Source: G963422565 sp963422565
Lineage (GTDB): Bacteria > Pseudomonadota > Alphaproteobacteria > MPNO01
Direction of reading: 5' to 3'
Length of the DNA: 64,000 bases
Assembly: GCA_963422565.1 (NCBI GenBank)
Contig: OY730228.1
Coordinates: 3,286,001 to 3,350,000 of the forward strand
Shown here: piece by piece, positions 43,883 through 52,685 of the stretch
Position numbering within the stretch: the stretch's first letter is position 1
How the letters are laid out: each line of letters begins with the position of its first letter
Made by a program: the position numbers and the translations under genes
Notes under the pieces: generated by a model
The model's input: the letters and a program-made list of their open reading frames with translations, nothing else
Told to the model about the DNA's origin: nothing
Databases searched by the model: none

Positions 43883-43970
43883 CCTTACCCCTCCCTCTGC
43901 CCCCTCCTTCACGAGGAGGGGGTAATCCCCGTTACTATTCCTCCCCCTCGAGAGGGGACCCTTGTCGTCC
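43883..43970. repeat. GC-rich palindromic intergenic repeat
   Basis: Two adjacent palindromes, CCCCCTCC / GGAGGGGG with a short loop near 43900-43922 and CCCCTC-GA-GAGGGG near 43942-43957. The second lies inside the 3' end of yacG and encodes its final residues, SPLEGEE. Related elements occur near 2521, 10714 and 50529. Confidence 0.6.
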
Positions 43971-44216
43971 GATGGCGGGTTTCGGGTCTGGGATCCGATC
44001 GCGCCACTGCTCGGCGCTGTCGTTCTTTCGACGCTCGCCGCTCGCGTCGTCCTCCCCGTCCGTTTCGTCGAGCAGCGCGACGGCAGGCACGGCATAGGCG
44101 CCGGAGAACCAGCGGCCGAGATCGATGTCGCGGCAGCGCCTGGAGCAGAACGGCCGATGCGCCGGAACGGGCGGCTTGCCGCAGATCGGGCAGGGCGGCG
44201 GGGCTTCGGGTTTCAT
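43935..44216 (-). CDS. yacG: YacG-like zinc-ribbon protein (DNA gyrase inhibitor family)
   Basis: 93 residues. The N-terminal zinc ribbon has CPICGK and CSRRCRDIDLGRW, with four Cys. It is followed by the conserved WFSGAYAVPA strand, as in YacG, which binds GyrB and inhibits gyrase in E. coli. The usual protein is about 60-70 residues; here an acidic tail extends it, and the last residues are encoded by the palindromic repeat at 43942-43957. The start overlaps the stop of the RNase gene upstream. Confidence 0.85.
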   Translation of the reverse strand: MKPEAPPPCPICGKPPVPAHRPFCSRRCRDIDLGRWFSGAYAVPAVALLDETDGEDDASGERRKNDSAEQWRDRIPDPKPAIGRQGSPLEGEE

Positions 44217-45652
44217 CGCGGGCGGTCCTCGACGGCCACCTCGTAACGCATGCGCGGGAAGCTCGGGTTGCGGGCGAGGAGGACGCGCCGGCCGAGGCGG
44301 GTTTCGAGACGATCGGGGTCGGCGCCGATACCGGCTTCGAGCGCGTCGACCACCTCCCCGGCCGCTTCCACGGTCAGCCGGCCCGGCCGGGCCGCGCGCG
44401 CTTCGCGCCCGAGTGCGCGGACGATGTCGCGGGCGACCGTCTCGACGGTCGCGACCCGGCCGCTTTCGCCGCAGGCGGTGCAGGGTTCGGTCATCATCCG
44501 GGTCGGTGACTCGCGCTGGCGGCGGCGGGTGATCTCGACCAGACCTGCGGCGCTGCGCCCCAGCATCCGCACCTCCCCGCGGTCGTTCGCGAGCCTCCGG
44601 GAGAGCTGTGCGAGCACTTGCCGCCAATGCCCACCTTCGGTCATGTGGATGAAGTCCACGACGATCAACCCCCCGATATCACGCAGCCGCAACTGCCGGG
44701 CGGCTTCATCCGCCGCCTCCAGATTGGTTGCGAGAGCCGTGTCCCCGGGCCGCCGCCCGTGGAAGCCTCCCGAGTTCACGTCGACGGCGGTCAGCGCCTC
44801 GGTGGCCTGGATCACGATCTCGCCGCCGGAGGGGAGCGGCACCCTCGGCGTCAGCACGCTTTCGAACGCCTCTTCGATATCGGCGCCCCCCTCGGTGAAG
44901 ATCGAGTCCGGGCCGTCGTGGAAAGCGAGCCGGTCGGCGAGACAGGGCGCCCAGACGGCGCAATAGGCCTTCGCTGCCGCCAGCGCCGCGGCGGAATCCA
45001 TGCAGATGCGCGCGGTGGACCGATGCGCGCGGTCGCGGATCAGCCGGATCGCCGGGCCGGGTTCCTCGTAGAGGAGCGCGGGCGCCGCGGCCCGGGCGCC
45101 GCGGTCCGCGATCTCTCTCCGGCAGCGCAGGAGGCGCTCCGCCTCGGCGGCCAGGGCCGCGGCCGGGGCGCCGCCGGCGGCGGTCCGGACGATGAAACCC
45201 CGGCCCGGCCCCGACGTGGCGTCCACCGCCTCGAGAAGCCGCCGCCGTTCGGACTTGTCAGCGATCCGGCGCGAGACGGCGATGTGCTTCAGACTCGGCG
45301 TGTGAATCAGATAGTGGCCGGTGAGGGCGATCCGGCGGGCGAGTTGGACGCCCTTGCTCCCGGCCGCGTCCTTGACGACCTGGACCTCGATCGCCTGGCC
45401 CTCGTGCAGGCCGCCGCCCGACTCCCCGGCGGCCGTTCCGTCGAGGCCGAGATAGCCGTCGCGGTCGAGCCCGATCTCGACGAACGCGGCGCCCATCCCG
45501 GGCAGGATACGGCGGACGCGGCCGAGATGAATGCTGCCGACATGCGAGCTCCGCCCGTCGCGCGCGACGATCAGTTCGACGATCCGTCCGCCGTCCAGCA
45601 CGGCGCCGCGGACCTCGCCCGGCGCGACGTTTATCAGGATGGCCTCAGCCAT
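44213..45652 (-). CDS. rng: Ribonuclease E/G-family endoribonuclease
   Basis: 479 residues, RNase G-sized. The S1 domain is split around HVGSIHLGRVRRILPGMGAA, with FVEIGLDRDGYLG. The DNase I-like catalytic domain has metal residues in TAVDVNSGGFHGRR and GGLIVVDFIHMTEGGHW. The zinc-link is represented by PCTACGESGRV. RNase G trims 16S rRNA 5' ends and turns over some mRNAs. The start at 45652 overlaps the maf stop by 8 bp. Maf-RNase G-YacG is a conserved alphaproteobacterial run. Confidence 0.9.
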   Translation of the reverse strand: MAEAILINVAPGEVRGAVLDGGRIVELIVARDGRSSHVGSIHLGRVRRILPGMGAAFVEIGLDRDGYLGLDGTAAGESGGGLHEGQAIEVQVVKDAAGSKGVQLARRIALTGHYLIHTPSLKHIAVSRRIADKSERRRLLEAVDATSGPGRGFIVRTAAGGAPAAALAAEAERLLRCRREIADRGARAAAPALLYEEPGPAIRLIRDRAHRSTARICMDSAAALAAAKAYCAVWAPCLADRLAFHDGPDSIFTEGGADIEEAFESVLTPRVPLPSGGEIVIQATEALTAVDVNSGGFHGRRPGDTALATNLEAADEAARQLRLRDIGGLIVVDFIHMTEGGHWRQVLAQLSRRLANDRGEVRMLGRSAAGLVEITRRRQRESPTRMMTEPCTACGESGRVATVETVARDIVRALGREARAARPGRLTVEAAGEVVDALEAGIGADPDRLETRLGRRVLLARNPSFPRMRYEVAVEDRPR

Positions 45653-46247
45653 CGCCGCGTTGCGGAGGACGCCGGTAGCCCAGCCCCTCGAGAAGGCCGA
45701 CGGTCTCGAACAGGGGTAGCCCGACGACATTGGAATAGGAACCGCCGATCCAGCGCACGAACCGCGCCGCGAGGCCTTGGACGGCATAGCCGCCGGCCTT
45801 CCCCCGCCACTCTCCGCTGGCGACATAGGCCTCGGTCTCGGCTTCCGATAGCCGTTTGAACGCGACGACGGTCTCCACGAGGCGAGAGCGCCGATCGCCG
45901 TCCGGCGTGACGACGCAGATACCCCCATAGACCCGGTGCCGGCGTCCGGACAGCAGAGCGAGGCCTGCTGTCGCCTCGACGGGGCCCGTCGGTGCCGGCA
46001 CGACACGCCGACCGCAGGCCACGACGGTGTCGGCCGCGAGGATCCACAGCCCGACCCGGTCCTCCGCCGCCCGTGCGGCCTTCGCCGCGGCGAGCCTGCC
46101 TGCGAGCGCGCGCGGCGTCTCGTCGACGCGGACGGCCTCGTCTATGTCGGCGGGAGCGATGATATCGGGCGCCATGCCGACCTGTTCCAGCAGGGCGCGC
46201 CGGCGCGACGATGCGGAGGCGAGCAGCAGCGGTGCCGATGCCGTCAA
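45645..46247 (-). CDS. maf: Maf-family nucleoside triphosphate pyrophosphatase
   Basis: 200 residues. Hydrolyses non-canonical or modified NTPs to NMP and PPi. Signatures are LLLASASSRRRALLEQVG, the catalytic ILAADTVVACG and GKAGGYAVQGLAARFVRWI. No ATG is available. TTG at 46247 was chosen because it is in frame just before the conserved LTASAPLLLAS, and TTGA overlaps the upstream stop exactly. Confidence 0.88.
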   Translation of the reverse strand: MTASAPLLLASASSRRRALLEQVGMAPDIIAPADIDEAVRVDETPRALAGRLAAAKAARAAEDRVGLWILAADTVVACGRRVVPAPTGPVEATAGLALLSGRRHRVYGGICVVTPDGDRRSRLVETVVAFKRLSEAETEAYVASGEWRGKAGGYAVQGLAARFVRWIGGSYSNVVGLPLFETVGLLEGLGYRRPPQRGDG

Positions 46248-47200
46248 GATGGCGGAGCGAGGTCCTGGGCGACCCCGCCGAGCTCGCGATGGAGGATGAC
46301 ATCCGTGTTTCGTGGCCGAAGACCGAGAAGCTCCGCCGGATTGCGAATGGCCATCGCGGCGATCGCATCGAGCCCCAGCCCCTTCTCGTGCAGGACTTGG
46401 GCGAACATGCGGAACATGTCCGGCGTCTTCGGGCTGAAGGGCTGGCCCGAATCCGTGGCGATGATGGCGTTCTCGGGCCCCACCGCGTCGATCGCCTCCT
46501 TCATCCGGGCCGCCGAGACGGATTGGAACATGGGCATGCAGTTGACCGCGCAATACTCCATCTTGCAGCCGCTTCGAGCAAGCTCGACCTGCATGTCGAT
46601 CGAGAGGTTGGGGCATTGCATCTCGGGATGGGTAACGACCAGTCTCGTGATTCCCTTGCCGACAGCGTGGTCGACTAGGGTGCGGATTTCGTCTGCGCCG
46701 AGATGGCCGGTCGCCAGCACCGCGTCATGGGCGGCGATGATGTCGAGCACGTTTTTCGCCTCGATGGTCAGCCGGCCGCCGTCGAGCACCCCGTAGGTGG
46801 GCGCCGCCGCGACGTTCGGCCGTCCGCCATAGCTTCCCGCGCCGATCGACCCGAACGCGCCCGCCGAGCCGAAGACCCGCACATGGTTCCGGGCGTCGAC
46901 GGTCGGCATCCATACCACCTTCGCGTCCTGGTTCAGGGCCTGTTCGACCGCCGCCGGGTTGACGCCGCCGACGCCCCGGTTGAGGGCGATCCCGGCATAG
47001 ACGTCGAGATCGGGGACTTCCTTTCGTGCGTGATAGACCTTGGTGACGGTAGCTTCGAAATGGCTCTTGACGACGATCGCCCGCATCCCCGCCGCCCGGC
47101 ACCAGCGGGCGACGTCTATCGTGTCGCCTATTCGGCGGAACGGCGCGGGCCCAGTGTGGACATGGGTGTCGACGAAACCCTGAACCGAGATGATCGTCAT
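46244..47200 (-). CDS. DUF6282-family amidohydrolase-like protein
   Basis: 318 residues, TIM-barrel metal-dependent hydrolase. The N-terminal metal motif is VDTHVHTGPAP; further candidate ligands are in AIVVKSHFEATVTKV (Lys and His), VLATGHLGADEI, LVVTHPEM and AIIATDSGQPFSP (Asp). Matches the DUF6282 group, which has no assigned reaction. The start MTIISVQGF at 47200 was taken over an ATG 60 bp upstream, which adds unmatched residues. It heads a minus-strand operon with maf, rng and yacG, each overlapping the next. Confidence 0.75.
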   Translation of the reverse strand: MTIISVQGFVDTHVHTGPAPFRRIGDTIDVARWCRAAGMRAIVVKSHFEATVTKVYHARKEVPDLDVYAGIALNRGVGGVNPAAVEQALNQDAKVVWMPTVDARNHVRVFGSAGAFGSIGAGSYGGRPNVAAAPTYGVLDGGRLTIEAKNVLDIIAAHDAVLATGHLGADEIRTLVDHAVGKGITRLVVTHPEMQCPNLSIDMQVELARSGCKMEYCAVNCMPMFQSVSAARMKEAIDAVGPENAIIATDSGQPFSPKTPDMFRMFAQVLHEKGLGLDAIAAMAIRNPAELLGLRPRNTDVILHRELGGVAQDLAPPS

Positions 47201-47305
47201 CGCTTCGGCCTCCCGACAGGACGGCGCCGCCACGGCTATCCGCCATGACCTTTTCCCCACGGGGTCATGCTATAGTTTCCCTATGATTGCAACGGAGCCT
47301 CCGAC

Positions 47306-48115
47306 ATGATCGTTCAGAGCGCGCCCGAGGGAGAGCCCCGCTTCGTCATCACGATGGCCGATCACATGGCGTTCGCCGGCCATATCGCCCGACGCTTCGG
47401 CAACGACGCGTTCGAACCGGTGGACCCTCCCGAGATCGTCTTCTATATCGTGGATCATCATGACGCGGGCTGGGCGGAGCTGGACAGCGAAGGGCGTATC
47501 GACCCTGCGACCGGGCTCCCCTACAACCTCGTCCAGACCCCTTTCGCGGAGATCGTCAAGACCTCCGTCGCCTCGCCGGAGTTCAACAGCAGGCATCACC
47601 CCTATTGCGGGCTGTTGTCGAGCATGCATAGCTGGGGTCTCTATAACGGCCGCTACGGCATGTCCGACCATGTCCTGCTCGACAGGCTGGCCGACGAGAA
47701 CCGGGGCGCCGCCGAGCGGATGCTCGCTTGCGAGCGGGACCGCCAGGAGGAGCTGAAGAGGGCGCTCGCCGAATCCGAGGACACCGCATCCCTCGCTTCG
47801 GAGCCCGCGATCTTCCAGAACTACAAGCAGCTCCAACTCTTCGACACCCTCGCCCTCTACTTCAACTGCAACCATCCCCGCGACCGCGGCCCGGTGACAT
47901 TCACCCATGTTCCCAGGACGATGTCCGAAGATGTGGACATCGCCATCGCGCCGCGCGGGTCCGATATCTATGCGATGGCGCCCTATCCGTTCGATCGAGA
48001 CGGTCTCGAGCTTTCCTTCGCCGGCCGCTACATGCGGCCCAACCATGACGTCGATCGGGTCGATCTGGACGACATCCCCGTCGAGCGGCAGACGGTGAAG
48101 CTCGTCGCCGCCTGA
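47306..48115 (+). CDS. DUF3891-family protein
   Basis: 269 residues of unknown function. The family's conserved His/Asp patches are visible: MADHMAFAGHIARRFG, IVDHHDAGWAELD, SSMHSWGLYNGRYG and NYKQLQLFDTLALYFNCNHP. The clustered His and Asp suggest a metal-dependent hydrolase of HD-like fold; that is inference. A TATAGT box lies about 30 bp before the start, with CGGAG as ribosome-binding site. It is divergent from the DUF6282 operon. Confidence 0.75.
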   Translation: MIVQSAPEGEPRFVITMADHMAFAGHIARRFGNDAFEPVDPPEIVFYIVDHHDAGWAELDSEGRIDPATGLPYNLVQTPFAEIVKTSVASPEFNSRHHPYCGLLSSMHSWGLYNGRYGMSDHVLLDRLADENRGAAERMLACERDRQEELKRALAESEDTASLASEPAIFQNYKQLQLFDTLALYFNCNHPRDRGPVTFTHVPRTMSEDVDIAIAPRGSDIYAMAPYPFDRDGLELSFAGRYMRPNHDVDRVDLDDIPVERQTVKLVAA

Positions 48116-48149
48116 GCGGGCCGGCGTTCGCAGGCGGGCGGCGGGGGTT

Positions 48150-49265
48150 GTGGTGGAGTCCCGGACTGCCGACCGCAAGGGCGAGCATATCCGCGTCGTT
48201 CTCGACGAGGATGTGGGCGCGAAGGGCGTCGTCACCGGCTTCCAGCGGTTCTTCTTCGAGAATTGCGCGCTGCCCGAGCTCGATCTGGACGAGATCGACC
48301 TGTCCACAGAGCTGTTCGGCAGGCGGCTGCGGGCACCTTTGCTCATCAGCAGCATGACCGGGGGCACGGCGCGGGCGGGCGGGATCAACCGCCGGCTGGC
48401 GGAGGCCGCGCAGGCGCACGGGGTCGCCATGGGGCTCGGTTCGCAGCGCGTGATGATCGAGACTCCCGACCTTGCCGCGACGTTCAGGGTCCGCCATCTG
48501 GCGCCCGACATATTGCTGTTCGCCAATCTGGGCGCGGTGCAGCTTGCCCGCGGGTTCGGCGCGGACCAGGCGCTGCGTGCGGTGGAGACGATAGAGGCCG
48601 ATGCGCTCTTTCTGCATCTCAACCCGCTGCAGGAGGCCGTCCAACTCGGCGGCGACCGCAATTGGCGGGGCGTGCTCGACCGGATCGAGGCGCTCGCCGC
48701 GGCGCTGCCCGTGCCGCTTGTGGTCAAGGAGGTCGGCAACGGGATCGGTGCCGCTCTGGCGACCCGGCTGATCGGCTGCGGCGTCGCCGGCATCGATGTC
48801 GCGGGCGCCGGCGGGACCAGCTGGAGCGAGGTCGAGGCTTGCCGCCAACCGGATCCGTGGAAGCGGGAGATCGCGCACAGCTTCGCCGGCTGGGGAATAC
48901 CCACCGCCGCCGCCCTGATCGACGCGGTCTCGGCGATTCCAGACAGCCCGGTCTTCGCGAGCGGTGGGATCCGAGACGGCATAGATGCGGCCAAGGCGAT
49001 CAGGCTGGGGGCGGCGGCAGTGGGCACCGCCGCACCCGTGCTCCGAGATGCCGCGGACTCGGTCGAGGCGGTCTCCGAGCGGATCGGTCGCATCGTCGAG
49101 GAGCTTCGGATCGCCGCCTTCTGCACTGGCTCGGCCGATCTCGAAGCGCTCCGCTGCGCCGTGCTGCGCCGGGTGGTGGATTGGCGTCCCGTCCCCGGTT
49201 GCGCGGCCCGTCGGCCGATCTCGCCGCCGCCCGATGGCGGCAGCGGGCGGCGTGCCCCGTCGTGA
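48150..49265 (+). CDS. fni: Type 2 isopentenyl-diphosphate delta-isomerase
   Basis: 371 residues. FMN- and NADPH-dependent isomerase interconverting IPP and DMAPP. Signatures are RRLRAPLLISSMTGGTARAG, LGSQRVMIE, FANLGAVQLARGF, LHLNPLQEAVQ with GGDRNW, VVKEVGNGIG, GIDVAGAGGTSW and the phosphate-binding VFASGGIRDGIDAAKAIRLG. A GTG at 48150 starts it, with a second GTG codon directly after. Present in some alphaproteobacteria, often with carotenoid or quinone pathways. The stop overlaps the Nudix gene start. Confidence 0.92.
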   Translation: MVESRTADRKGEHIRVVLDEDVGAKGVVTGFQRFFFENCALPELDLDEIDLSTELFGRRLRAPLLISSMTGGTARAGGINRRLAEAAQAHGVAMGLGSQRVMIETPDLAATFRVRHLAPDILLFANLGAVQLARGFGADQALRAVETIEADALFLHLNPLQEAVQLGGDRNWRGVLDRIEALAAALPVPLVVKEVGNGIGAALATRLIGCGVAGIDVAGAGGTSWSEVEACRQPDPWKREIAHSFAGWGIPTAAALIDAVSAIPDSPVFASGGIRDGIDAAKAIRLGAAAVGTAAPVLRDAADSVEAVSERIGRIVEELRIAAFCTGSADLEALRCAVLRRVVDWRPVPGCAARRPISPPPDGGSGRRAPS

Positions 49266-49981
49266 CCCGGCCGTCGGTCCCGCCGCTGCCCGTGCGCGCG
49301 CCGGGAACGCCGGCCGCGCGGCCGCGCGATGCCGCGACGCTGATCATCTATCGCCGCCGCCTCGGGGCTGTGCCGGAGATCCTGATGGGCGAGCGCCATG
49401 CCGCCCACCGCTTCATGCCGCACCGCTATGTCTTTCCCGGCGGCCGAATCGATCCGCGCGACAGCCGCGTGCGGACGGCGAGCCCGCTCGGGCCGGCGAC
49501 CGCCGCTCGGCTCGAACGCAAGATGACGCCGGCGCGCGCGCGGGCGGCGGCGGTGGCGGCCGTCCGCGAGACTTTCGAGGAGACGGGGCTGGTCGTCGGC
49601 GGCCCGGATCCGGCGGCCCATCGCAGGCCGCCCGGCGGCTGGGAGGACTTCTTCGCGACCGGTCTGGCGCCGGCGCTCGCCGACCTCGAATATGTCGCTC
49701 GCGCGCTGACCCCGCCCCAACGGCCGGTCAGGTTCAATGCGCGGTTCTTCATGGTGGAGTTCGCCCATGTCACCGGCGAGGTCCGGGGCAGCGGCGAACT
49801 GCTCGACCTGAACTGGTTCGGCATCGAAGAAGCGGCGGAGTTGGAGCTCGCCGGGATCACGAAGCGCGTTCTACGCCATGTCGGCGCGCTCTTCGCGCAG
49901 GGCTGGGCGAGCGGCGGGCCGGACCGGCCGGTGGCCTATTTCAAATGGGTCGACGGCGGGCACGAGCTCATCGACGAGTGA
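49262..49981 (+). CDS. Nudix hydrolase
   Basis: 239 residues. The Nudix box is AAVAAVRETFEETGLVVGG (R-E-x2-E-E-x-G core), preceded by RYVFPGGRIDP. The N-terminus runs PRDAATLIIYRRRL, and the C-terminal part ends YFKWVDGGHELIDE. It resembles CoA-pyrophosphatase/NUDT19-type proteins in the long insertion before the box, but the substrate is not certain. The GTG start overlaps the fni stop in GTGA. Confidence 0.82.
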   Translation: MTRPSVPPLPVRAPGTPAARPRDAATLIIYRRRLGAVPEILMGERHAAHRFMPHRYVFPGGRIDPRDSRVRTASPLGPATAARLERKMTPARARAAAVAAVRETFEETGLVVGGPDPAAHRRPPGGWEDFFATGLAPALADLEYVARALTPPQRPVRFNARFFMVEFAHVTGEVRGSGELLDLNWFGIEEAAELELAGITKRVLRHVGALFAQGWASGGPDRPVAYFKWVDGGHELIDE

Positions 49982-49996
49982 CGGAGCACCAGCGTT

Positions 49997-50329
49997 CTAG
50001 ACCAGTTTCAGCCCGGGCTCGATCAAGGGCAGAAGCGCGTCCAGCGTATCGCCGCGCCCGAGACGCCGCGCTCCTCGGCAGAGCACGTATTCGCTACGAC
50101 CGCTCTCGCCCGCGGCGTATTTGATCACGGTATAGGCCGGCCCGTCGGCGGCCCGTCGAAACACCGCGAACGCCGCCATGCCCTCGTTGGCGCGAATGGC
50201 ATAGTCCTTCCATACGCCCCGCGAAACATGCTGCCGGTAGAGCGACAGGAGCCGGGTGAAGTCGCGACGGTCGAAGAACACGGATCGAGGCTGACGGCGA
50301 TATGCGGCGAGATCGACGACAACCCCCAT
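49997..50329 (-). CDS. DUF2794-family protein
   Basis: 110 residues, a small protein found almost only in alphaproteobacteria. Seen: RQPRSVFFDRRDFTRLLSLY, GVWKDYAIRANEGMAAFAVF and YTVIKYAAGESGRSEYVLCR. No function is known. It lies tail to tail with the Nudix gene, with a 15-bp gap. Confidence 0.82.
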   Translation of the reverse strand: MGVVVDLAAYRRQPRSVFFDRRDFTRLLSLYRQHVSRGVWKDYAIRANEGMAAFAVFRRAADGPAYTVIKYAAGESGRSEYVLCRGARRLGRGDTLDALLPLIEPGLKLV

Positions 50330-50736
50330 ATTCCTACCGTTGCTCCCTTGCGCCGTTCGTCCGAAAACCGCCGTTTCGATCGGACCGTTTTATCGCCCAT
50401 TCGACGGGTCGCGTCCAGTGGCCCGGACCGCATCGCGGTCGCCGACGCTGTCGCGACTCCCATTTCGGCGTCCCGGCATTCCGGCCTGCGTCACCAACCG
50501 TTTATCGAGGAAGCACCCCCTCGTCCCGACCCTCCCCGATAGGGGGGAGGGTGTGAGAGAACGCTTGCGTGAACAGAGGGAGGGGCTTCCGGCCTGCCGG
50601 TCGCATTCCCCGAAACGAGAACTGCTGCCGAGGTCGAAGGGAGGTTGCGAATCGCCGGCTCAGCCTGTTATGCCCTTCGCGGGTTATCCTCGCCCGGCCG
50701 GGTGAGCCGGGGCCACCGACGCCACGGGGACCAGTC
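50330..50736. other. Intergenic region with a palindromic repeat
   Basis: 407 bp upstream of two divergent genes. At 50529-50552 ACCCTCCCC and GGGGGAGGGT form a stem, followed by GTGAGAGAACG. This is the same type of GC-rich element as at 2521 and 43900. No gene is recognisable. Confidence 0.5.
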
Positions 50737-51381
50737 TTGGGCGATATCTTTCGCGAGATCGACGAGGAACTGCGCCAGGAAAAGGCCGAACGGCTCTGGC
50801 GCCGCTATGGCAAATACGTCGTCGTCGGCGCCGTCGCGGCCGTCGTCGCGGTCGCCGCCTATAGTGGCTGGCAGCAGTACCGCGAGAGCCGGCAGCTGGA
50901 GGCGGGGGCGAAGTTCGCCGCTGCGAAGGCGCTGATCTCTGAAGGCAAGCGCGACGATGCGCGCGCCTTGTTCGACGCCCTGGCGCGTGAGAGCGATACC
51001 GTCTACGGGACGCTCGCGCGGTTCCATCATGCGGGGCTGCGGATCGAAGCCGGCGACAAGGCCGGCGGTGCGGCGGCGTTTCGGACCCTGGCGGCGGACG
51101 AGGGTCTCGATGCGCCCTTGCGCGAGCTCGCGACGATCCTGGCGGCGCTCGCCGATGCCGACAGCGCGGGCGGCGACACGACCGCCATGCTCGCGCCGCT
51201 TGTCGAAGCCGACAGTCCGTGGCGTTTCGCCGCCCTGGAGATCCTGGGCTTGAAGGCCCGACGGGAAGGGCGGCTGGAGGACGCGAAGAGCCATTTCCAG
51301 CGTATCGTCGACGACCCCGATGCGCCCGCCGACGCGCGCCGCCGCGCGGCCCAGCTCCTCTCGATGGTCGATCGACCATGA
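50737..51381 (+). CDS. YfgM-like tetratricopeptide protein (ancillary SecYEG/periplasmic chaperone family)
   Basis: 214 residues. A short cytosolic head (LGDIFREIDEELRQEKAERL) is followed by a single membrane helix (YVVVGAVAAVVAVAAYSGWQ) and a periplasmic TPR-like helical domain (about 60-214). This is the alphaproteobacterial YfgM layout, always beside bamB and der. No ATG exists in the right place; TTG at 50737, preceded by CGGGGA, fits the conserved GDIFREIDEEL start. It overlaps bamB by 4 bp. Confidence 0.85.
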   Translation: MGDIFREIDEELRQEKAERLWRRYGKYVVVGAVAAVVAVAAYSGWQQYRESRQLEAGAKFAAAKALISEGKRDDARALFDALARESDTVYGTLARFHHAGLRIEAGDKAGGAAAFRTLAADEGLDAPLRELATILAALADADSAGGDTTAMLAPLVEADSPWRFAALEILGLKARREGRLEDAKSHFQRIVDDPDAPADARRRAAQLLSMVDRP

Positions 51382-52685
51382 AAGCGATCCTGCTCGCGGC
51401 GGCATTGTCGGTCGCTGCCTGCGGAGACACCTGGCTGGGGGAGGCGGAAGACCCGCCGCTCCCTGGCAAGAGGGAACCGGTGCTCGCGCTCGACGAATCG
51501 CTGCGCCCCGACTCGGAGCTCTCCGGCGCCGAGATCCGGCTTCCGCCCCCGATCGCCAACGACGACTGGCCCCAGGCGGGCGGGCGCGCCAGCCATGCGA
51601 TGCATCACTTGGCGGCCGGCAGCAAGCTCTCCGTGCGGTGGACGGCCCGAGCGGGCAGGGGGTCTTCCGACGACGGCCAGCTCCTGGCTCAGCCGGTGGT
51701 CGGTGAAGGGTTGGTGTTCACGATCGACGTGGCCGCCGACATCCGGGCGCACGACCTCGGGACTGGCGCGGCCGTCTGGCGCAACGATGTCGCGCCGCCG
51801 GACGGCGAGGGGATTCTCGGCGGCGGTCTCGCTTATGCGGCGGGCAGGCTCTACGCCACCACCGGGTTCGCCGAGGTCTTCGCCCTCGATGCGGCGAGCG
51901 GGGCGGAGCGGTGGCGCCAGCGTCTGACTGGTCCGATACGCGCCGCCCCGACAGTGTCCGGCGGGAGGCTGTTCGTCGTCACCCTCGACAACCGGCTCCA
52001 CGCGCTCGACGCCGAGGACGGGAGCCTGCTCTGGTCTCATTCCGGTATCGTCGAGTCGTTGAGCCTGGTCGGTGGGGCGGCCCCGGCGGTTGCCGACGAT
52101 ATCGTCGTCGCCGCCTTCAGTTCGGGCGAAATCGTCGCCCTGCGGGTGGCGAACGGCCGCGTGGTCTGGTCCGATGCTCTGGTGCCGCTGAGCCGCTCCG
52201 ATCCGGTGTCCTCGCTCCCGCATGTCCGCGGCCGGCTGGTGATCGACCGCGATCTGGTGCTCGCCGCTGGGAACGGGGGGCCGACGGTGGCGATCGAGCT
52301 GCGCAGCGGGCTTCGCGTCTGGGAGCAGGAAGTCGGCGGCGTCTACGGGCCCTGGGTCGCGGGCGCCGTCGTCTATCTCGTCTCGAGCCGGGGCGAGCTG
52401 CTGTGCCTTTCGCGCAGCGACGGGCGGGTGCGCTGGCTGCGGGCATTGCCCCGCTACGAGGACGAGGAGGACCGGACCGGCGCGATCCAGTGGTCGGGGC
52501 CGGTGCTCGTCGGCGGGCGTCTGCTCCTCGGGAGCGACCGGGGCGAGCTCAGGTTCGTATCGCCGGACTCCGGCGAGACCGTCGACAGACGGGCGCTTTC
52601 GGACGGGCTGCGGATCACGGCCGCCGCAGCGCGCGGGACGGTGCTGCTGTTGACGGAAGCCGCGGAGCTGATCGCGCTCCAGTGA
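51378..52685 (+). CDS. bamB: Outer membrane assembly lipoprotein BamB
   Basis: 435 residues. Lipoprotein leader MKAILLAAALSVAACG with the lipidated Cys at about 15, then a PQQ-type eight-bladed beta-propeller. Blade motifs repeat as VWRNDV, ERWRQRL, LLWSHS, VVWSDA, RVWEQEV and VRWLRAL. BamB scaffolds BamA in folding outer-membrane proteins. ATGA overlaps on both sides tie it to the YfgM-like gene and der. Confidence 0.92.
   Translation: MKAILLAAALSVAACGDTWLGEAEDPPLPGKREPVLALDESLRPDSELSGAEIRLPPPIANDDWPQAGGRASHAMHHLAAGSKLSVRWTARAGRGSSDDGQLLAQPVVGEGLVFTIDVAADIRAHDLGTGAAVWRNDVAPPDGEGILGGGLAYAAGRLYATTGFAEVFALDAASGAERWRQRLTGPIRAAPTVSGGRLFVVTLDNRLHALDAEDGSLLWSHSGIVESLSLVGGAAPAVADDIVVAAFSSGEIVALRVANGRVVWSDALVPLSRSDPVSSLPHVRGRLVIDRDLVLAAGNGGPTVAIELRSGLRVWEQEVGGVYGPWVAGAVVYLVSSRGELLCLSRSDGRVRWLRALPRYEDEEDRTGAIQWSGPVLVGGRLLLGSDRGELRFVSPDSGETVDRRALSDGLRITAAAARGTVLLLTEAAELIALQ

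Noticed and set aside
47250..47290. Promoter with a full -35/-10 pair before the DUF3891 gene
   Set aside because: TATAGT is a fair -10, but no -35 lies at a proper distance; mentioned with the gene only.
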